Below are positions 1 to 10,746 of a stretch of 64,000 bases of DNA, piece after piece. The translations under genes and the position numbers were made by a program. Within the stretch, counting starts at the first letter, position 1, and each line of letters starts with the position of its first letter. This DNA comes from Flaccisagitta enflata (Eukaryota > Chaetognatha > Sagittoidea > Aphragmophora), in contig OZ231126.1 of NCBI GenBank assembly GCA_965153355.1, forward strand, positions 6,076,001-6,140,000. Reading direction: 5' to 3'. The notes under the pieces are model-generated. The model searched no databases and had not been told where the DNA came from. It saw only the letters and a list, made by a program, of their open reading frames with translations.

Positions 1-75
<75 letters not shown>

Positions 76-330
76 AGGAGACAGAGAGAGGGAAACGGAC
101 AGAGACAGAGATAGGGAGACAGACAGACAGATGGACACAAACAGACAGACTGAAAAAGAGAGACAGAGAGAAATAGAGAAAGAAAAAGAGAGAAGAAGAG
201 AGACAGAGAAACAGAGACAGAGAGAGAGACAGAGAAACAGAGAGAGAGAGACAGAGAGAGAGAGACAGAGAGAGAGACAGAGAGAGAGACAGAGAGAGAG
301 ACAGAGAGACAGAGAAAGAAAAAATCTCGA
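1..330. repeat. (AG)n microsatellite and AG/AGAC-rich tract
   Basis: A pure AG dinucleotide run fills roughly bases 1-73 and continues into an imperfect purine-rich tract with many AGAC and GAGACAGA words to about base 330. The open frame across it (RERQRERQ-type peptide) is a by-product of the repeat. Confidence 0.95.
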
Positions 331-1270
331 AAGAGTATGGGTCCGCGACATCGAACGGCGGCTGTCGGCATCCAGTGCTGTCAACGGCGTTATCAACGCG
401 CGTTGGTTAAACGCATGTCGAACGCAGCGCGTCAAACGGCTGCTGCTGGGAACGGCGCTGCTCAACGGCGCTGTCAAACGGCGCTTGTCAACGGCGTTGT
501 CTAACGGCGTTGTCAAACGGCGTTGCCAAACGGCGTTAAGCCAAACGGTGTTGCCAAACGGCTGCCGGAACGGCGTTGTCAAACGGGCGGGTCAAATCGC
601 GTTGTCAAACGGCGTTGTCAAACGGCGCTGCTGGGAACGGGCGCTGTCAAAAACGGGCAAGGCGCCAAACGGCAAGGCGTCAAACGGCGCTGCTAACGGC
701 GCTGGCCGGGAACGCGTTGTCAAACGGCGTTGCCAAACGGCGCTTTTTGCCAAACGCGCTTGTCAAACGCGCCAACGGCGTTGTCAAACGCGCGTTAAGC
801 CAAAGCGCTGCCAAACGGCGTTGTCAAACGGCGTTGCCGAATCACGCGATCAACGGCATTGCCAAACGGCGTTGTCAAACGGCGTTGTCAAACGGCGCGG
901 TCAAACGGTGTTGTCAAACGGCGCGTTGGAACGCGTTGCCAACGGCTGCTTGTCAAACGGCGTTGCTAAACGGCGCTTTGTTGCAACGGCGCTTGTTTAA
1001 CGGCGTTGTTTAACGGCGCTGTCGAACGGCGTTGTCAAACGGCGCGTTGTCGAACGGCGCTGTCTAACGGCAAGCAGCCGAACTGGTGCAAGCACAACGG
1101 CGTTGTCAACGATGAAGTGTTATCGAACGCGCATATCGAACAAGATGTTGCTGAACGCTAATGTTGTCGGCGTTGTCAAACGGCGATGTTGCCGAGCAGT
1201 GATACGCGTTGTCGGCGCTTTGTCAAACGGCGTTGTCATCGGTGTTGGTCAGGCGTTGTCAACGCCACAC
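331..1270. repeat. 13-bp minisatellite (AACGGCGTTGTCA)n
   Basis: Degenerate head-to-tail copies of a 13-bp unit, AACGGCGTTGTCA, with variants such as TGCCA or CGCTGTC. Thirteen is not a multiple of 3 and the unit has no forward stop, so all three plus frames read the same 13-residue period (NGVVKRRCQTALS). The reverse strand holds TGA in the unit and is closed. The long open frame at 131-1000 is therefore a repeat artefact unless expression is shown. Copies degrade toward 1270. Confidence 0.9.
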
Positions 1271-1439
1271 AAATACTATTGTTTGGTAACAAAGTTGTCA
1301 AATGTCTTGCTTAAATGGTCTGTCACATAAAGCCGTCAGCCACGCTGAGAGATAAGCTGTTGTCATGCTGCCAGGTTGAGCCGACAATTCCTGAGTCTAC
1401 ATACCAAGTTTTCATTGCTGTTTAAACCAAATCGATTAA

Positions 1440-2275
1440 GAGAATCATCTGTTATGTACATTTTCTACTTTTATGTAGGCTAGGCCATAGTATGCTAAAA
1501 TCTTTACAAATCAACACATATGTTGAGTCCTTCCATTTAGAGAAAATATACCAAGTTTACACCTAATCAGTTGAAAAACGCCAAAGTTATGAACTTTTTA
1601 CTTTAAGAAGCTGGTAGGCTAGTTATGCATAGGCTGTTTCATGGTTAGCATGCTGAAATTCACGATTCAAACAAATACTTATATTGAGTCCCAGTATTCA
1701 GAAAACTACGTGAGCAAGTTTCAACTAATCGGTTGAAAAATGAGTTATGCACATTTTTCACTATTCGGCTGGTAGGCTGGTTGGGTGGTAGGCCGGTTTG
1801 GCTGATTAGCATGCTGCTGAAATCTTTACAATTCAAATACATAAGTTGAGTCCTTCCATTTTGAGACTACATACCAAGTTTTAACCAAATCGGTTGAAAA
1901 ATGCAGTAGTTATTCATGCACGTTTTTCTACTTTTCGGCTAGGTAGGTAGTTGGGTGGTAGGTTTGTTTGGCTGGTTAGCATGCTAAAATTTACACCAAA
2001 TTGCTGTTGAGTCCTTCCATTTAGAGACTACATACTAAGCTTCAAAACTGAAATTTCAGTTGAAAAACAGCATAGTTATGCATGTTTTTACTTTGGCTGC
2101 AGGGTTGGTTAGTGGTAGGCCAGTTTGCATGGTTAAAGACAAGAAAAATCTTTACAATTCAAATATATATGTTGAGTCCTTCCATTTAGAGACTACATAC
2201 CAAGTTTCAACTAAATCTGTTAAAAATGCCAAAGTTATGTACATTTTTCACTTTTAGGCTGGTAGGCTGGTTATT
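1440..2275. repeat. Tandem array, unit about 162 bp
   Basis: The phrase GAGTCCTTCCATTTAGAG recurs near 1524, 1848, 2009 and 2175, with a diverged copy near 1686, so the spacing is 161-166 bp. Each unit also contains a 'ccaagttt..aatcggttgaaaaa' stretch and a 'ggctggtaggctggtt' stretch. About five diverged units. No coding signal. Confidence 0.85.
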
Positions 2276-2496
2276 TCCGGTTAGGGTCGGATCATAACAT
2301 ACGCATAGGCCGCAAAGCGGCTTACCCAAGTACAACTTCCCTCCCAATATGAAGGCAAACTGTCAGATATGTTCAAAAGGCTCATTTTTAACGACGACGA
2401 CAACAACGACGACAACAAACGACGACGACGACATTACCTGCCTCGAATAGGGGTCTGCGTCGGGAATGGTATTTCTCTGTCGCGGTTAAAAATAGG

Positions 2497-2505
2497 AGAA
2501 AGAAA

Positions 2506-2562
<57 letters not shown>
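2497..2562. repeat. (AAAG)n microsatellite
   Basis: Tetranucleotide AAAG repeat ending in GAGAGAG. A short GAC/AAC trinucleotide-rich stretch precedes it at about 2387-2432. Confidence 0.95.
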
Positions 2563-2563
<1 letters not shown>

Positions 2564-2579
2564 AGTTATTAACCTCAAA

Positions 2580-3534
2580 TTACCTCATTAAAGAAACGAT
2601 ATTGTGGAAACAAGGAAATATTGCAAAACCAGTCCTCTAAATTATCGAGCGTCTCAATGAACATCAAATAAAATATATTGTTTAGTATCTTGTGTAATTA
2701 TGATTTAAGCGTTAATGTATCTTAAGCAAGGCTCGGAATTTGATAAAACCCAGCGCACTGGGAACACTGCACGTAGGTGGCTTGAGCGGGATAATATTAG
2801 GAAATTGATTTCCCATCGAGGTGAGATTTGGTGGTCTGTGCAGCTGTGTGCTTCCGTCCCCACACCGCACGCCGCGCATCTAGATGAGGTCGAATTTTCA
2901 CCTACCGCATTTGTGTATTTCAATGATGTGCGTCAAGATGTTTTCGGCGATGTCAAGGCAGTTGGTTTGCATTTTGGGTAACCAACTTGGATGTTGTCGG
3001 ATGTGAGCGAGCGCGTCATGGTAGTTAGGATAATTGATATATTCCTACATGGAACAATGAGAAAAGAGAATGTGGAAAGTTTAATGGGGGGTTGGTGAGC
3101 AGTGATTACGTTCTCAATCTTGGACACCTCTGGAGAGAAGAGATAATAATTTTTATCTTTGCAAAACGCATTTGTTTTTGGAATCACATACGCTCTTTCA
3201 GGCTCTCTCTCTCTCTCTCTCTGCTTTTCGCCTTCACTTCTTCAACTTCCGCTTCCACTTCTACTTCCATCTTCCTCCGGTTCTCCGACAACTGTTCCAA
3301 TCGTAATCGAGATGTTGGAAAGCTTATATTCTTCTACTTTTGCCAAATACTTTCATTATGAGCAGGTCAACCACGTTAAGCTTAGACAAAATGACCATTC
3401 CACTAGGCATTATGTCCCAATACAGTACAGTGCAGTACAGTTATGTACACATGGACGCAAAATACAGCGTGATGAGGCGCCAAAAGCCAAAAACAAATAA
3501 GCACCCCCCACTACAGCCATAGTGGCTGATTAAA
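2580..3534. other. Intergenic, no supported gene
   Basis: Short open frames lie on both strands (around 2715-2981), but none has a recognisable domain, convincing splice sites or favourable codon pattern. A short (CT)n run is at about 3203-3222. Confidence 0.5.
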
Positions 3535-3567
3535 NNNNNNNNNNNNNNNNNNNNNNNNNNNNNNNNN
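3535..3567. other. Assembly gap (33 N)
   Basis: A run of 33 unknown bases. The true gap length is not knowable from the sequence. Confidence 1.
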
Positions 3568-3604
3568 AGGGGAAATAGTAGAGCAAAAATTCAAAACCTG
3601 TGAA

Positions 3605-3745
3605 GGGAAAATTCTAAGACTTGAGTAAATTGAACAATTTTGCATTTCTAAGAACATGGCCCTCATCTTATATGTTCTTAGAATGAGGCCATGTTTTTGG
3701 AAATGCAAAATATTGCATTTAGAGACAGTCTTAGAATTTTCCTTA
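3605..3745. repeat. Imperfect hairpin, about 140 bp
   Basis: GGAAAATTCTAAGACT near 3606 is mirrored by AGTCTTAGAATTTTCC near 3727. The inner part (TTTTGCATTTCTAAGAACAT) is mirrored by ATG-TTTTTGGAAATGCAAAA. The segment folds on itself almost completely, as expected of a small foldback MITE remnant. It lies next to the assembly gap, a common place for hairpins that resist sequencing. Confidence 0.7.
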
Positions 3746-4144
3746 AGACAAGTCAAGTTGCAAAATTAAATTTCCTATAGATTTCCTTCTTTTTTCTCCC
3801 CTTTTCACTGGCTCAGCACTTTTTTTTTTATCCAAAAATGATATTCTATGCAAAACTAAAAACAATTTAACATAACAATGATATTTTTTGATGAAAAAAG
3901 TTTAGATTTATAAGATTTAAAATATTCAAAAAAATGTTTTGACTCCCCTTATTTGTCCTCCATTTGCACCTCGACTTCTGTACTTGAACATCAATGTTCT
4001 GACTAATGGTGACAATCTTCCCTTCGTTTCTTCTACTCTCTTTGAGATTTTACAATCATCGTCCATTTCCTCCTTTCTCTTGACATGTGAATAAACTTGA
4101 TGTAGTATATTAACTAGTGGGAACTTTGCACCTTCCTTCAACAG

Positions 4145-4404
4145 GAATGGAACAAAACATTCGCGCGATCGAAGTTTGGGGATGTTCCAGTTCACGTGTA
4201 TTAGATCAACAAAAGAGCCAAAAGACTTGGGAACAAAAAGAAGCCGTCAAAGGACAAACAGTCAGAAGAGAAGCGGCTTTTGGAGGAGGAGGAGGAACAG
4301 GAGGAGCTGGAAGAGGAGCGGCGAGGGCGGGGTGGCAGGACAATCCAGATAGATTGCTGCTGGAAATGGGAGGCGTCTGTACGGATCATAATAGAAGGAA
4401 TTGA
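4145..4404 (+). CDS. Last exon of a MEAK7/TLDc-type gene (partial)
   Basis: An acceptor (ccttccttcaacag|GA) opens a phase-1 exon reading MEQNIRAIEVWGC, then a lysine/glutamine-rich stretch, a glycine-rich linker and a C-terminal segment with DNPDRLLLEMGG before the stop TGA. 'xxIEVWG' is the usual last strand of a TLDc domain. In the MEAK7 family that strand is followed by a tail with a D-P-..-LLE helix, as here. No other TLDc exon lies upstream in the window. A MEAK7-like gene lacking exactly this last exon starts 19 kb downstream at 23,266 and ends its last found exon in the same phase (1). Either this is the end of a tandem paralogue whose body lies left of the window, or exons have been put in the wrong order by assembly. 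The motif reading is by eye; the family assignment is inference. Confidence 0.55.
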
Positions 4405-4410
4405 TGTTGG

Positions 4411-4481
<71 letters not shown>
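4411..4481. repeat. (GAAA)n microsatellite
   Basis: Pure AAAG/GAAA tetranucleotide run starting seven bases after the stop codon of the TLDc-type exon, so probably in its 3' UTR. Confidence 0.95.
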
Positions 4482-5200
4482 CCAACCAATGACGACTTGA
4501 CTCTATTACAATAGAAAGTCGAAAGAGGAAAAAATGTGACAATCTTATCGAAGGCACAAAGTATCTCCAAGCCCCTATGGGCGTTGCGAGTGTGGTTGTC
4601 AAACCGAGGTTCTTACATCGACTAAATTTCTGCAGTGGACATGGGACAATAATTCAGTTTCAAATCTGTGATCATGCGACTGTAATTGTGGTGACAATTG
4701 GTCCAGCTGTGTGATTAGAAAGAGGTTTTGGTTTCGGAATCTTGCCCCCCCCCCTCTTCCCCCCTCCTACCGCTCTTATCATTACGAATACGCGAATATC
4801 GAAAATAACTTTGCTATTGTTCCTTTTCATCTTTTAGCAATAAAAAGCGTGCTTTTTACCAGTTTTTGTCAGATTTTGCAGCGCCTGTGATATTTTAGGC
4901 AGAGGTTCGAAAAAGTAAACTGTATTAGATTTGACGCTGAACCGTTATCAAAATTACATCAGCTCAGATTAGGACCGTCAATGTTGGAAAACGCTTGAGT
5001 GGGGTGAGTGGGCAAAGTCGGTGAGGAAGGTGGAAACTGAAACTATAGAACGTTCTTGTGTCTCGTCGATGCAAACTATCAGCGTCGCGTCATTTTCCAG
5101 TATATGACACAGTCTCATACATGACGAGCTGAGAAAACGATCATAATTATCAGTTTCCAGTCAACGTGACAGCTTCTATATACTCATTAAGCTCGAAGAG
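4482..5200. other. Intergenic / BUD23 upstream region
   Basis: No coding or RNA feature seen. Contains a C-run at about 4745-4753. The last 100 bases lead into the BUD23 start; no clear TATA box or initiator is assigned. Confidence 0.4.
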
Positions 5201-6941
5201 ATGGCGTCTTGTCGTCGTCCCGAGCATTTGGCGCCTCCGGAGATTTTCTACGGCGAAGATGAAGCTCGCAAATACACGACCAACTCGCGCATGATCGAAA
5301 TTCAAGAGCAAATGTCCACCAGGGCTTTGGAACTGCTGGCGCTGCCCGATGAAACACCCGCGCTCATTCTCGATCTGGGTCAGTGTGTGTGTGTCAGCTT
5401 TTGGACGGGAGCAATGCTGTGAAAATCGTCTTTAAACGCCGGTGAAGCAAGGCGTAACCGATGAATGGACGGACGGACTAACATTTTAGTAATGGCTTCT
5501 GTATGTTCAGGTCAGGTTTCTAGTTTACGCTTCCGTGTTTTAGTTTCGGTGGATGAAATCCTTATTTGCATATTGCAGTCTCAAGTTTCATACACGCCAG
5601 AAAACGTTTTATAAAGAAGAGAAGAATCATTCTCCGCCCCAAATTTAATTATGGCAAAACAAAAAGATCCAAAGATCTCGTAATAACAATTCGAATGAGG
5701 GAGTGCAAAATTTCATTCTAGAATCATTTTACCGGTTAGAAAAATTGTGATTTGTTCGATGGGATGACCATGAAGAAAAATTATGTCGAGTGGAACGGAA
5801 TTTCCCGACATAGCCTATTTATATCTTAAGCTTCAGGCTTGATAGTAGTGCTGCATGCCAGGGCATTTGCGCAGTTTGCGTCATCTCGGACAGCCAATTA
5901 ACAGCACTGTCTCTGTCTTCGGGATTTAACCATGTTTCGAGTTGCGGATCTGGGTTGAACGGGGAGGCGAAAGAGGAGGCCGGCTAGAATTAACAGTTCT
6001 GTCTCTGTCTTCGGGATTTAACTATGTTGCAGGTTGCGGCTCTGGGTTAAGCGGGGAGGCTATCGAAGAGGCCGGCCATCAATGGATCGGATTTGACATC
6101 TCAAAAGCCATGCTGGATGTCGCGGTAGAAAGAGAGGTCAGTCGGACTGTCACGCTTTCGGAATCACCTCCTGTGCGTCGATACTGCTTACAGTAAAGAT
6201 GACAGATATGAGAATAAGATGATCAAAGGAGTCTATATTTCGTATTCAGAAAAATCTTTCGATTACATGTACATACTTCGAGCTTAGTGAAGCCCCAAAA
6301 ATGGTCTTTTTTTTTACTACCGTTTTTAGGCTTCCGGCGATCTTCTTCTGCACGATTTGGGTCAAGGTTTGGGACTTCGGCCCGGCTGCGCTGATGGCGC
6401 CATCTCCATTTCCGCTTTGCAGTGGCTCTGCAACGCCGATAAAGCCTTTCATAAACCCGCTAAAAGACTCGCCACATTCTTCGCTTCTCTCTACGCGGCG
6501 CTGGCCAGAGGCGCCAGAGCAGTTTTCCAGTTTTACCCTGAAAATGACTCGCAAGTGGAATTAATAACGCAACAGGGTAAGATGGCTTATCCCCAATTAT
6601 AGTCGACGTGCAGCTGCAACCAGCTATTATGGAACCAAGAATAACGGAAATCCGGTTACACTGAATGTATGAAACTATTGTCCTCATATCAAAGCTTTTA
6701 TTTCATACATCGGCAATAAGAAAAATCCACTTGTAATAGTGGTATCAGAAGGCCCTCAATCGCGTATGATTCTTCCGGCTTTGAGTTGCTAATAAATTCA
6801 TGCTTTATAAATTGTTAACTTTGACAGCAATGAAGGCTGGATTCAGCGGTGGTTTGGTCGTGGATTATCCCAACAGCTCAAAAGCTAAAAAGATCTTCCT
6901 CTGCTTAATGACGGGCGGAGGCAACGAGAAATTGCCAAAAG
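5201..6941 (+). CDS. BUD23: BUD23 18S rRNA (guanine-N7) methyltransferase, 3' end missing
   Basis: Four exons with canonical GT-AG introns and compatible phases: 5201-5378, 6033-6136, 6330-6576 and 6828-6941. The protein opens [20 protein letters not shown], typical of the BUD23/WBSCR22 family. It carries the SAM-binding motif [13 protein letters not shown] across the exon 1/2 junction, then [19 protein letters not shown], the FYPEN segment and [22 protein letters not shown]23 with TRMT112 methylates G1639 of human 18S rRNA (G1575 in yeast) and acts in 40S subunit maturation. The family ends with a lysine/arginine-rich nuclear tail (…KERRRRQG…TGRKR type) of about 60 residues. The fourth exon stops in phase 1 after LPK, and no exon with that tail was found in the next 9 kb, so the gene is 3'-incomplete here. 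The third intron (6577-6827) is short; a 5' copy of exon 2 lies at 5908. Confidence 0.93.
5905..5998 (+). pseudogene. Degenerate tandem copy of the BUD23 exon 2 start
   Basis: The stretch 'ctgtctctgtcttcgggatttaac.atgtt' followed by 'gttgcgg.tctgggtt.a.cggggaggc' occurs once here and again at about 5999-6085, where it is the real intron end and exon 2 start. The copies are about 91-93 bp apart. In this upstream copy the acceptor CAG has become CGAG, and the frame would run TGCGGATCTGGG then a TGA. It is a local duplication of the splice acceptor plus the SAM-motif codons, probably not used. Confidence 0.8.
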
Positions 6942-7109
6942 GTATATCAAACTTAAATGCTTTAGCATCTGAACGATCGATTGATTGTCCTGCGAGTTTT
7001 GGTGTCAATATTAGGGTATTGGGGAGCTGTTCAGCAAAATTGATGTGAAAAAGGGCTTCTAACGTTCCCTTTGCCTTAACCATTAATACCTTCTGGCTTC
7101 TGATGACTA

Positions 7110-7923
7110 GGGAGGGGTGGGGCAAATCGGGCCAGGGGCAAATCGGGCCACTTGTGTATAATAATGTCACTTCTGAAATGAATATTGGGATAAAAGTAGT
7201 GATGATCCTGCTATGAGTTGCACCAGTCAATGGGGTTGTTGGGGTGATGTTTCTTCAGAACTGCTGCAGCAACAGCAGCATCAGCACAACTTCATTCCTA
7301 ACCTATACTGATACGATAACTGATAGATTGTGATAAACTTTATCACAACTTCAACTATTGTCATTTTGGGTAACTTTTTGTTATTGGATATGGGGATTGG
7401 GTCCAATACCTTACAAATTGCATGAATCTTTGATACCAATTTCCTAGTCTTGCTGTATGACAAGACGATCAAAACGTGGGGCAAATCGGGCCACCAGGAA
7501 AGTCCTTTAATTTCTTTGTTAGCAGATTTTTCATGGCTGTAAAAGGCAACATTTTTGGGCCCAGGAGTAGTTCTCTTTTTTCAGTATGTAAAATTGAACG
7601 AATTTGGCAATTAGGTAATTTAATTGAACCCCAACTCAGCTCCTGGCATCCTGGCAAAAAATTTTGGGCAATTTTGTGCGCCCCTAGAGGAATATGCAAA
7701 TGAAGCTTAGTGGCCCGATTTGCCCCACCTGGGGTAAATCGGGCCACAACAGGTTTTTTCAAAAATATGGGCCCCTATGGGGCTCACTCAGGAATTCATA
7801 ATGTCAGCCCTAAACCTATGGATAAATGCTACCTTAACATGGAAATCATTTGCTTTGGAGGATAAATTTGAAAAATTCCCATTACAAAAACCGTAAAAGT
7901 GGCCCGATTTGCCCCACCCCCCC
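7110..7923. mobile_element. MITE with GTGGGGCAAATCGGGCCA termini, copy 1
   Basis: An 814-bp element whose left end (GGGAGGGGTGGGGCAAATCG…) is mirrored at the right end (…CGATTTGCCCCACCCCCC). It is bounded on both sides by TA (7108-7109 and 7924-7925). The GGGGCAAATCGGGCCAC word also recurs inside (near 7478 and 7733), so it is a family-specific subterminal repeat. A second copy of about 797 bp, more than 90 % alike by eye, lies at 27,178-27,974 in the MEAK7-like gene. No transposase ORF. TA target duplication plus G-rich termini suggest a Tc1/mariner-type or related non-autonomous DNA element. Confidence 0.85.
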
Positions 7924-7959
7924 TAGTAAATATGATGGTCAGCCCTGAGAATTTTGATG

Positions 7960-8212
7960 TGACTGAATTCTTGGAAAAAATGAATGATTCTCTACACAAT
8001 TTTGTTTTTGTTTCTGAATCCTCCGCCAGAGCGAATTTAATTCGAATAGCTTCGGGCCGTAATAAATAAAACCCAGCCAACCCTTAGCCCTAAAGCTAAC
8101 CCTGTCCCTAACCCTAACCCTAAAACTATCCCCAACCCTAAATCTAACCCTGAACCCACCTCTAACCCTAATTTAGAAAACCGCTTAAAAAGTCTTAAAA
8201 ACAAAAGATCAC
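7960..8212. repeat. Dispersed repeat with CCCTAA-like core
   Basis: An A/T-rich leader ('tttgtttttgtttctgaatcctccgcca') leads into about 100 bp of CCCTAA/CCCCAA telomere-like words (8075-8175), then 'cgcttaaaaagtcttaaaaacaaaagatc'. The same leader, core and tail recur at about 57,462-57,680. A G-rich inverted version with 'aaaacaaaagatcagta' is at 21,836-22,015. It is a dispersed element carrying telomere-like sequence, not a chromosome end. Confidence 0.8.
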
Positions 8213-8628
8213 AGATGATCGTACAATTGTACCGAATTCTCGAGCATGAGAAACTGTACTGTCATATGCTGTAATGTACCGTAGTGAAGTACTATATCAG
8301 AGAATGTACTTTGTGAGTCCTGGAACGTCACCTCAATATTTTTGTGAGTCCCCTCTCGTTTCCTCTTTTGTCAGCGGCGAAGTTCTGTAGAACACAAGGA
8401 AACTTTCATTCGTCTGTCCGTCCATTGTTTGTTTGTTCGTGCGTTCGTGCGTCTCCCCCCCCCCTGGATCAAGCCCATCAATCAACCCATATAGGGCTCA
8501 AGTCAGCCCCAAATCAGCCCTCAAATTAGTCTCTTTTGTCTAAATTTTTTATCACAACTCTTTGTGATTAGTTTTTTCAATAATTTTGAGTGCAGATTTC
8601 ATCTCAGATAATAGTTTCTGGTTTGTTT

Positions 8629-8757
8629 GATATGCTCACACTATATATTAAAAAAAAAGTTTATGTTTCTATATAAACATATAAAACAATGTTAAGATAG
8701 CAAAATAAACTTTTCATTTATTTTGCAAAAGTATATAGTGTGACATATCAAACAAAT
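8629..8757. repeat. Small foldback, about 130 bp
   Basis: TTTGTTTGATATG and TCACACTATATA near 8628-8650 are mirrored by TATATAGTGTGA and CATATCAAACAAA near 8731-8756. The AT-rich middle (…ctatataaacatataaaac…) separates them. Probable small MITE. Confidence 0.75.
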
Positions 8758-9009
8758 CTGCATATAAAAGAAGCGAAACTATTTCGCAAAAAGTTCTGAT
8801 AAGAAATTAACAAAATGGTACTATTTTTAAGAATATCGTAAAAAGTGCCCTGAAGCAGATTCCATTTTTCTTAGATATGTTTTATAAGCACCATCAGGGT
8901 CCTGAAACCATCCGAGTTGGTGGCGATCATTTCAGGTCAACTAGCTTCACGCTCTGGGTGGCTGTGGAGATTAATTGTAATAATATAAGCTGCCATTCTC
9001 TATCTTATA

Positions 9010-9597
9010 CAGTGGGGTTCGTGGAATAACAGCCTAAACTGGAGGAAGGTATTTAAGTGTCTTAATTTCATTTGACAAACTTGATATTTGAAATATAAGT
9101 TGTTCACTTGATGCTTTTGTCCCTGAGTTTTTTGGTTGCTATGGAAACCATAATTTTTTTTTGAACATTTATAACAACTAGAATATCAATATTTTGACAA
9201 ATATTATTAGGGAACATTGCTCATAATTAAATTTGCTACAACTTTCCCACAGTATGTCCTGTAAGAATATTGCTCGTTTAGCCTTTGCTAGGGAGCATCA
9301 TTTGGTTGCTAGGTGTGATGCCCCTAACTTAGCGACAAACAGGCAATGATCTTCTAGAGCTATACTGTGGAAAGATTATGCAAATTAATTCTGAGCTGTG
9401 TTCCCTGATAATATTTCTCAAAATATTGATATTTTAGTGGTTATAAATGTTTGAAAAAATAATTTTGGTTTCCATAACAACCAAAAAACACAGGGACAAA
9501 AGCATCGAATGACCAACTTATATTTCAAATATCAAATTTGTCAAATGAAATTAAGACACTTCCTCCAGTTTAGGCTGTTATTCCATAAACCCCACTG
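9010..9597. mobile_element. Foldback MITE with CAGTGGGGTT ends
   Basis: The whole 588 bp is a near-palindrome. The left arm begins CAGTGGGGTTCGTGGAATAA and the right arm ends with its complement (…TTATTCCATAAACCCCACTG). Arms extend through 'gacaaacttgatatttgaaatata' and 'tttttggttgctatggaaacc' to an internal loop around 9230-9330. TA lies on both sides (TA|CAGTGG … CCACTG|TA), matching Tc1/mariner-type target sites. No ORF. Confidence 0.85.
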
Positions 9598-10100
9598 TAT
9601 GTCTTTCTTCATTAAATTGTTGAGACTGTAGGGGTGGGTTTTTGCAGGCTTAACTTCTTGTACTACACTTTCAACTGTAGGCCTAAGACTTATGAGTTTT
9701 CTGGCCCTCCAGGTCCGCTACCCTATTGTGATGACTTCTGACGAATTTACAAAAAAACAATAAAGGTGACTATCGCCGACCAGAAAAAAGTTGTTTACTT
9801 GGGATTTTTCTTGTTTATCAAGTCTTTCTTTTCTTTTTCTAAGATTTATTTTATTTATCAAGTCTTTCTTTTCTTTTTCTCCCCTTTTCGGGAAATTCAG
9901 ACATTGGAGAAGATTTCAACAAGCGCGATTAAGGCTCTCTTCTCCCCACCATTTTTGAGAGATCTAAACCAATTATCATGGATGCGTTGTGAAAATTCAA
10001 CTGTCGTGAATATTCAACAGCCGAAAGCAAAAGCATATAGGTTTCATTAATTTCTCTGAAATGGTGTGGCTAAATGAGCCATTTGAAAGTTTCTTTTTCT

Positions 10101-10239
10101 AGTCGCGGACGAGCGACTCTATAAGAGGCTTTGTCCGTCCGTCGGTCCGTTGGTGAGCACGAGTCGAAAAGTGGAAGAACCGAAAATTTCACCCTGTACC
10201 GTCCGCGACTGGTGATGGCCGTGTATCCGGCCTTGTTTA
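10101..10239 (+). mobile_element. AGTCGCG-family short element, copy 1
   Basis: Starts AGTCGCGGACGAGCGACTCT (imperfect palindrome), carries a GTCCGTCGGTCCGTTGG tract, then GTCCGCGACT, and ends GGCCGTGTATCCGGCCTTG followed by TTTA. The GGCCG…CGGCC part forms a terminal hairpin. Other members: 10,924 (5' fragment), 10,987, 18,355, 24,373, 28,495(-), 30,090(-), 33,560(-), 59,676, 62,317. Confidence 0.85.
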
Positions 10240-10245
10240 TTCGCG

Positions 10246-10570
10246 TACCTTTTATTTTTTATAAGAACGTGTTTTTTTTCCAAAGGCTTCATGTTCTTAT
10301 TTTTGAGGCAAAATTAAGCCTTCACTGTTCTTAGAGCGTTCTTAATTCTAGAAAACAAACAAATTATAGTAGACCTTTAAATTCACTATCGATTATTAGA
10401 AATAAATGTATTTCTATTAATAATTGCTAAAAGTGATACTAAATTATTAAGTCAAGGGATATTTTTATGGCATTTATGTTTGAAATAACAGAATTTTATT
10501 CTTAATTTTGGGGCAATTTGAAGCCTTGATGTTCTTATAAACTAGGTTCTTATAAAAAATAAAAAGTGTA
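10246..10570. repeat. Foldback with TTTATTTTTTATAAGAAC ends
   Basis: Left 'ttttattttttataagaac…aaaggcttcatgttctta' is mirrored on the right by '…ttgatgttcttataaactaggttcttataaaaaataaaaa'. It directly abuts the preceding AGTCGCG element. Related 'gttcttatt..gaggc' text is at 57,820-57,960. Confidence 0.7.
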
Positions 10571-10746
10571 GTATGACCCCAGTCAGTGACTCAACTTCCC
10601 TAACTGCCTAAGTGCCCCAAATCGAAAATGAAGAACTTGATTTCTCCCTAACATTTCAAAAAGGCGAATCACGTTATCCGACATTTTCCAATAAATCCGG
10701 GGCTACGGGTATCGGAATTAAAAATATTTCCATTTCCTGTATCTAG

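Noticed and set aside
131-1013. Long plus-strand open frame of 289 codons and its overlapping partner
   Set aside because: Starts in AG-rich simple sequence and continues in the 13-bp minisatellite, which is open in all plus frames by arithmetic. No evidence of a real gene.
4201-4602. Minus-strand Ser/Phe/Leu-rich frame
   Set aside because: It is antisense to the TLDc-type exon and the (GAAA)n repeat; the plus frame has the splice acceptor and the recognisable motif.
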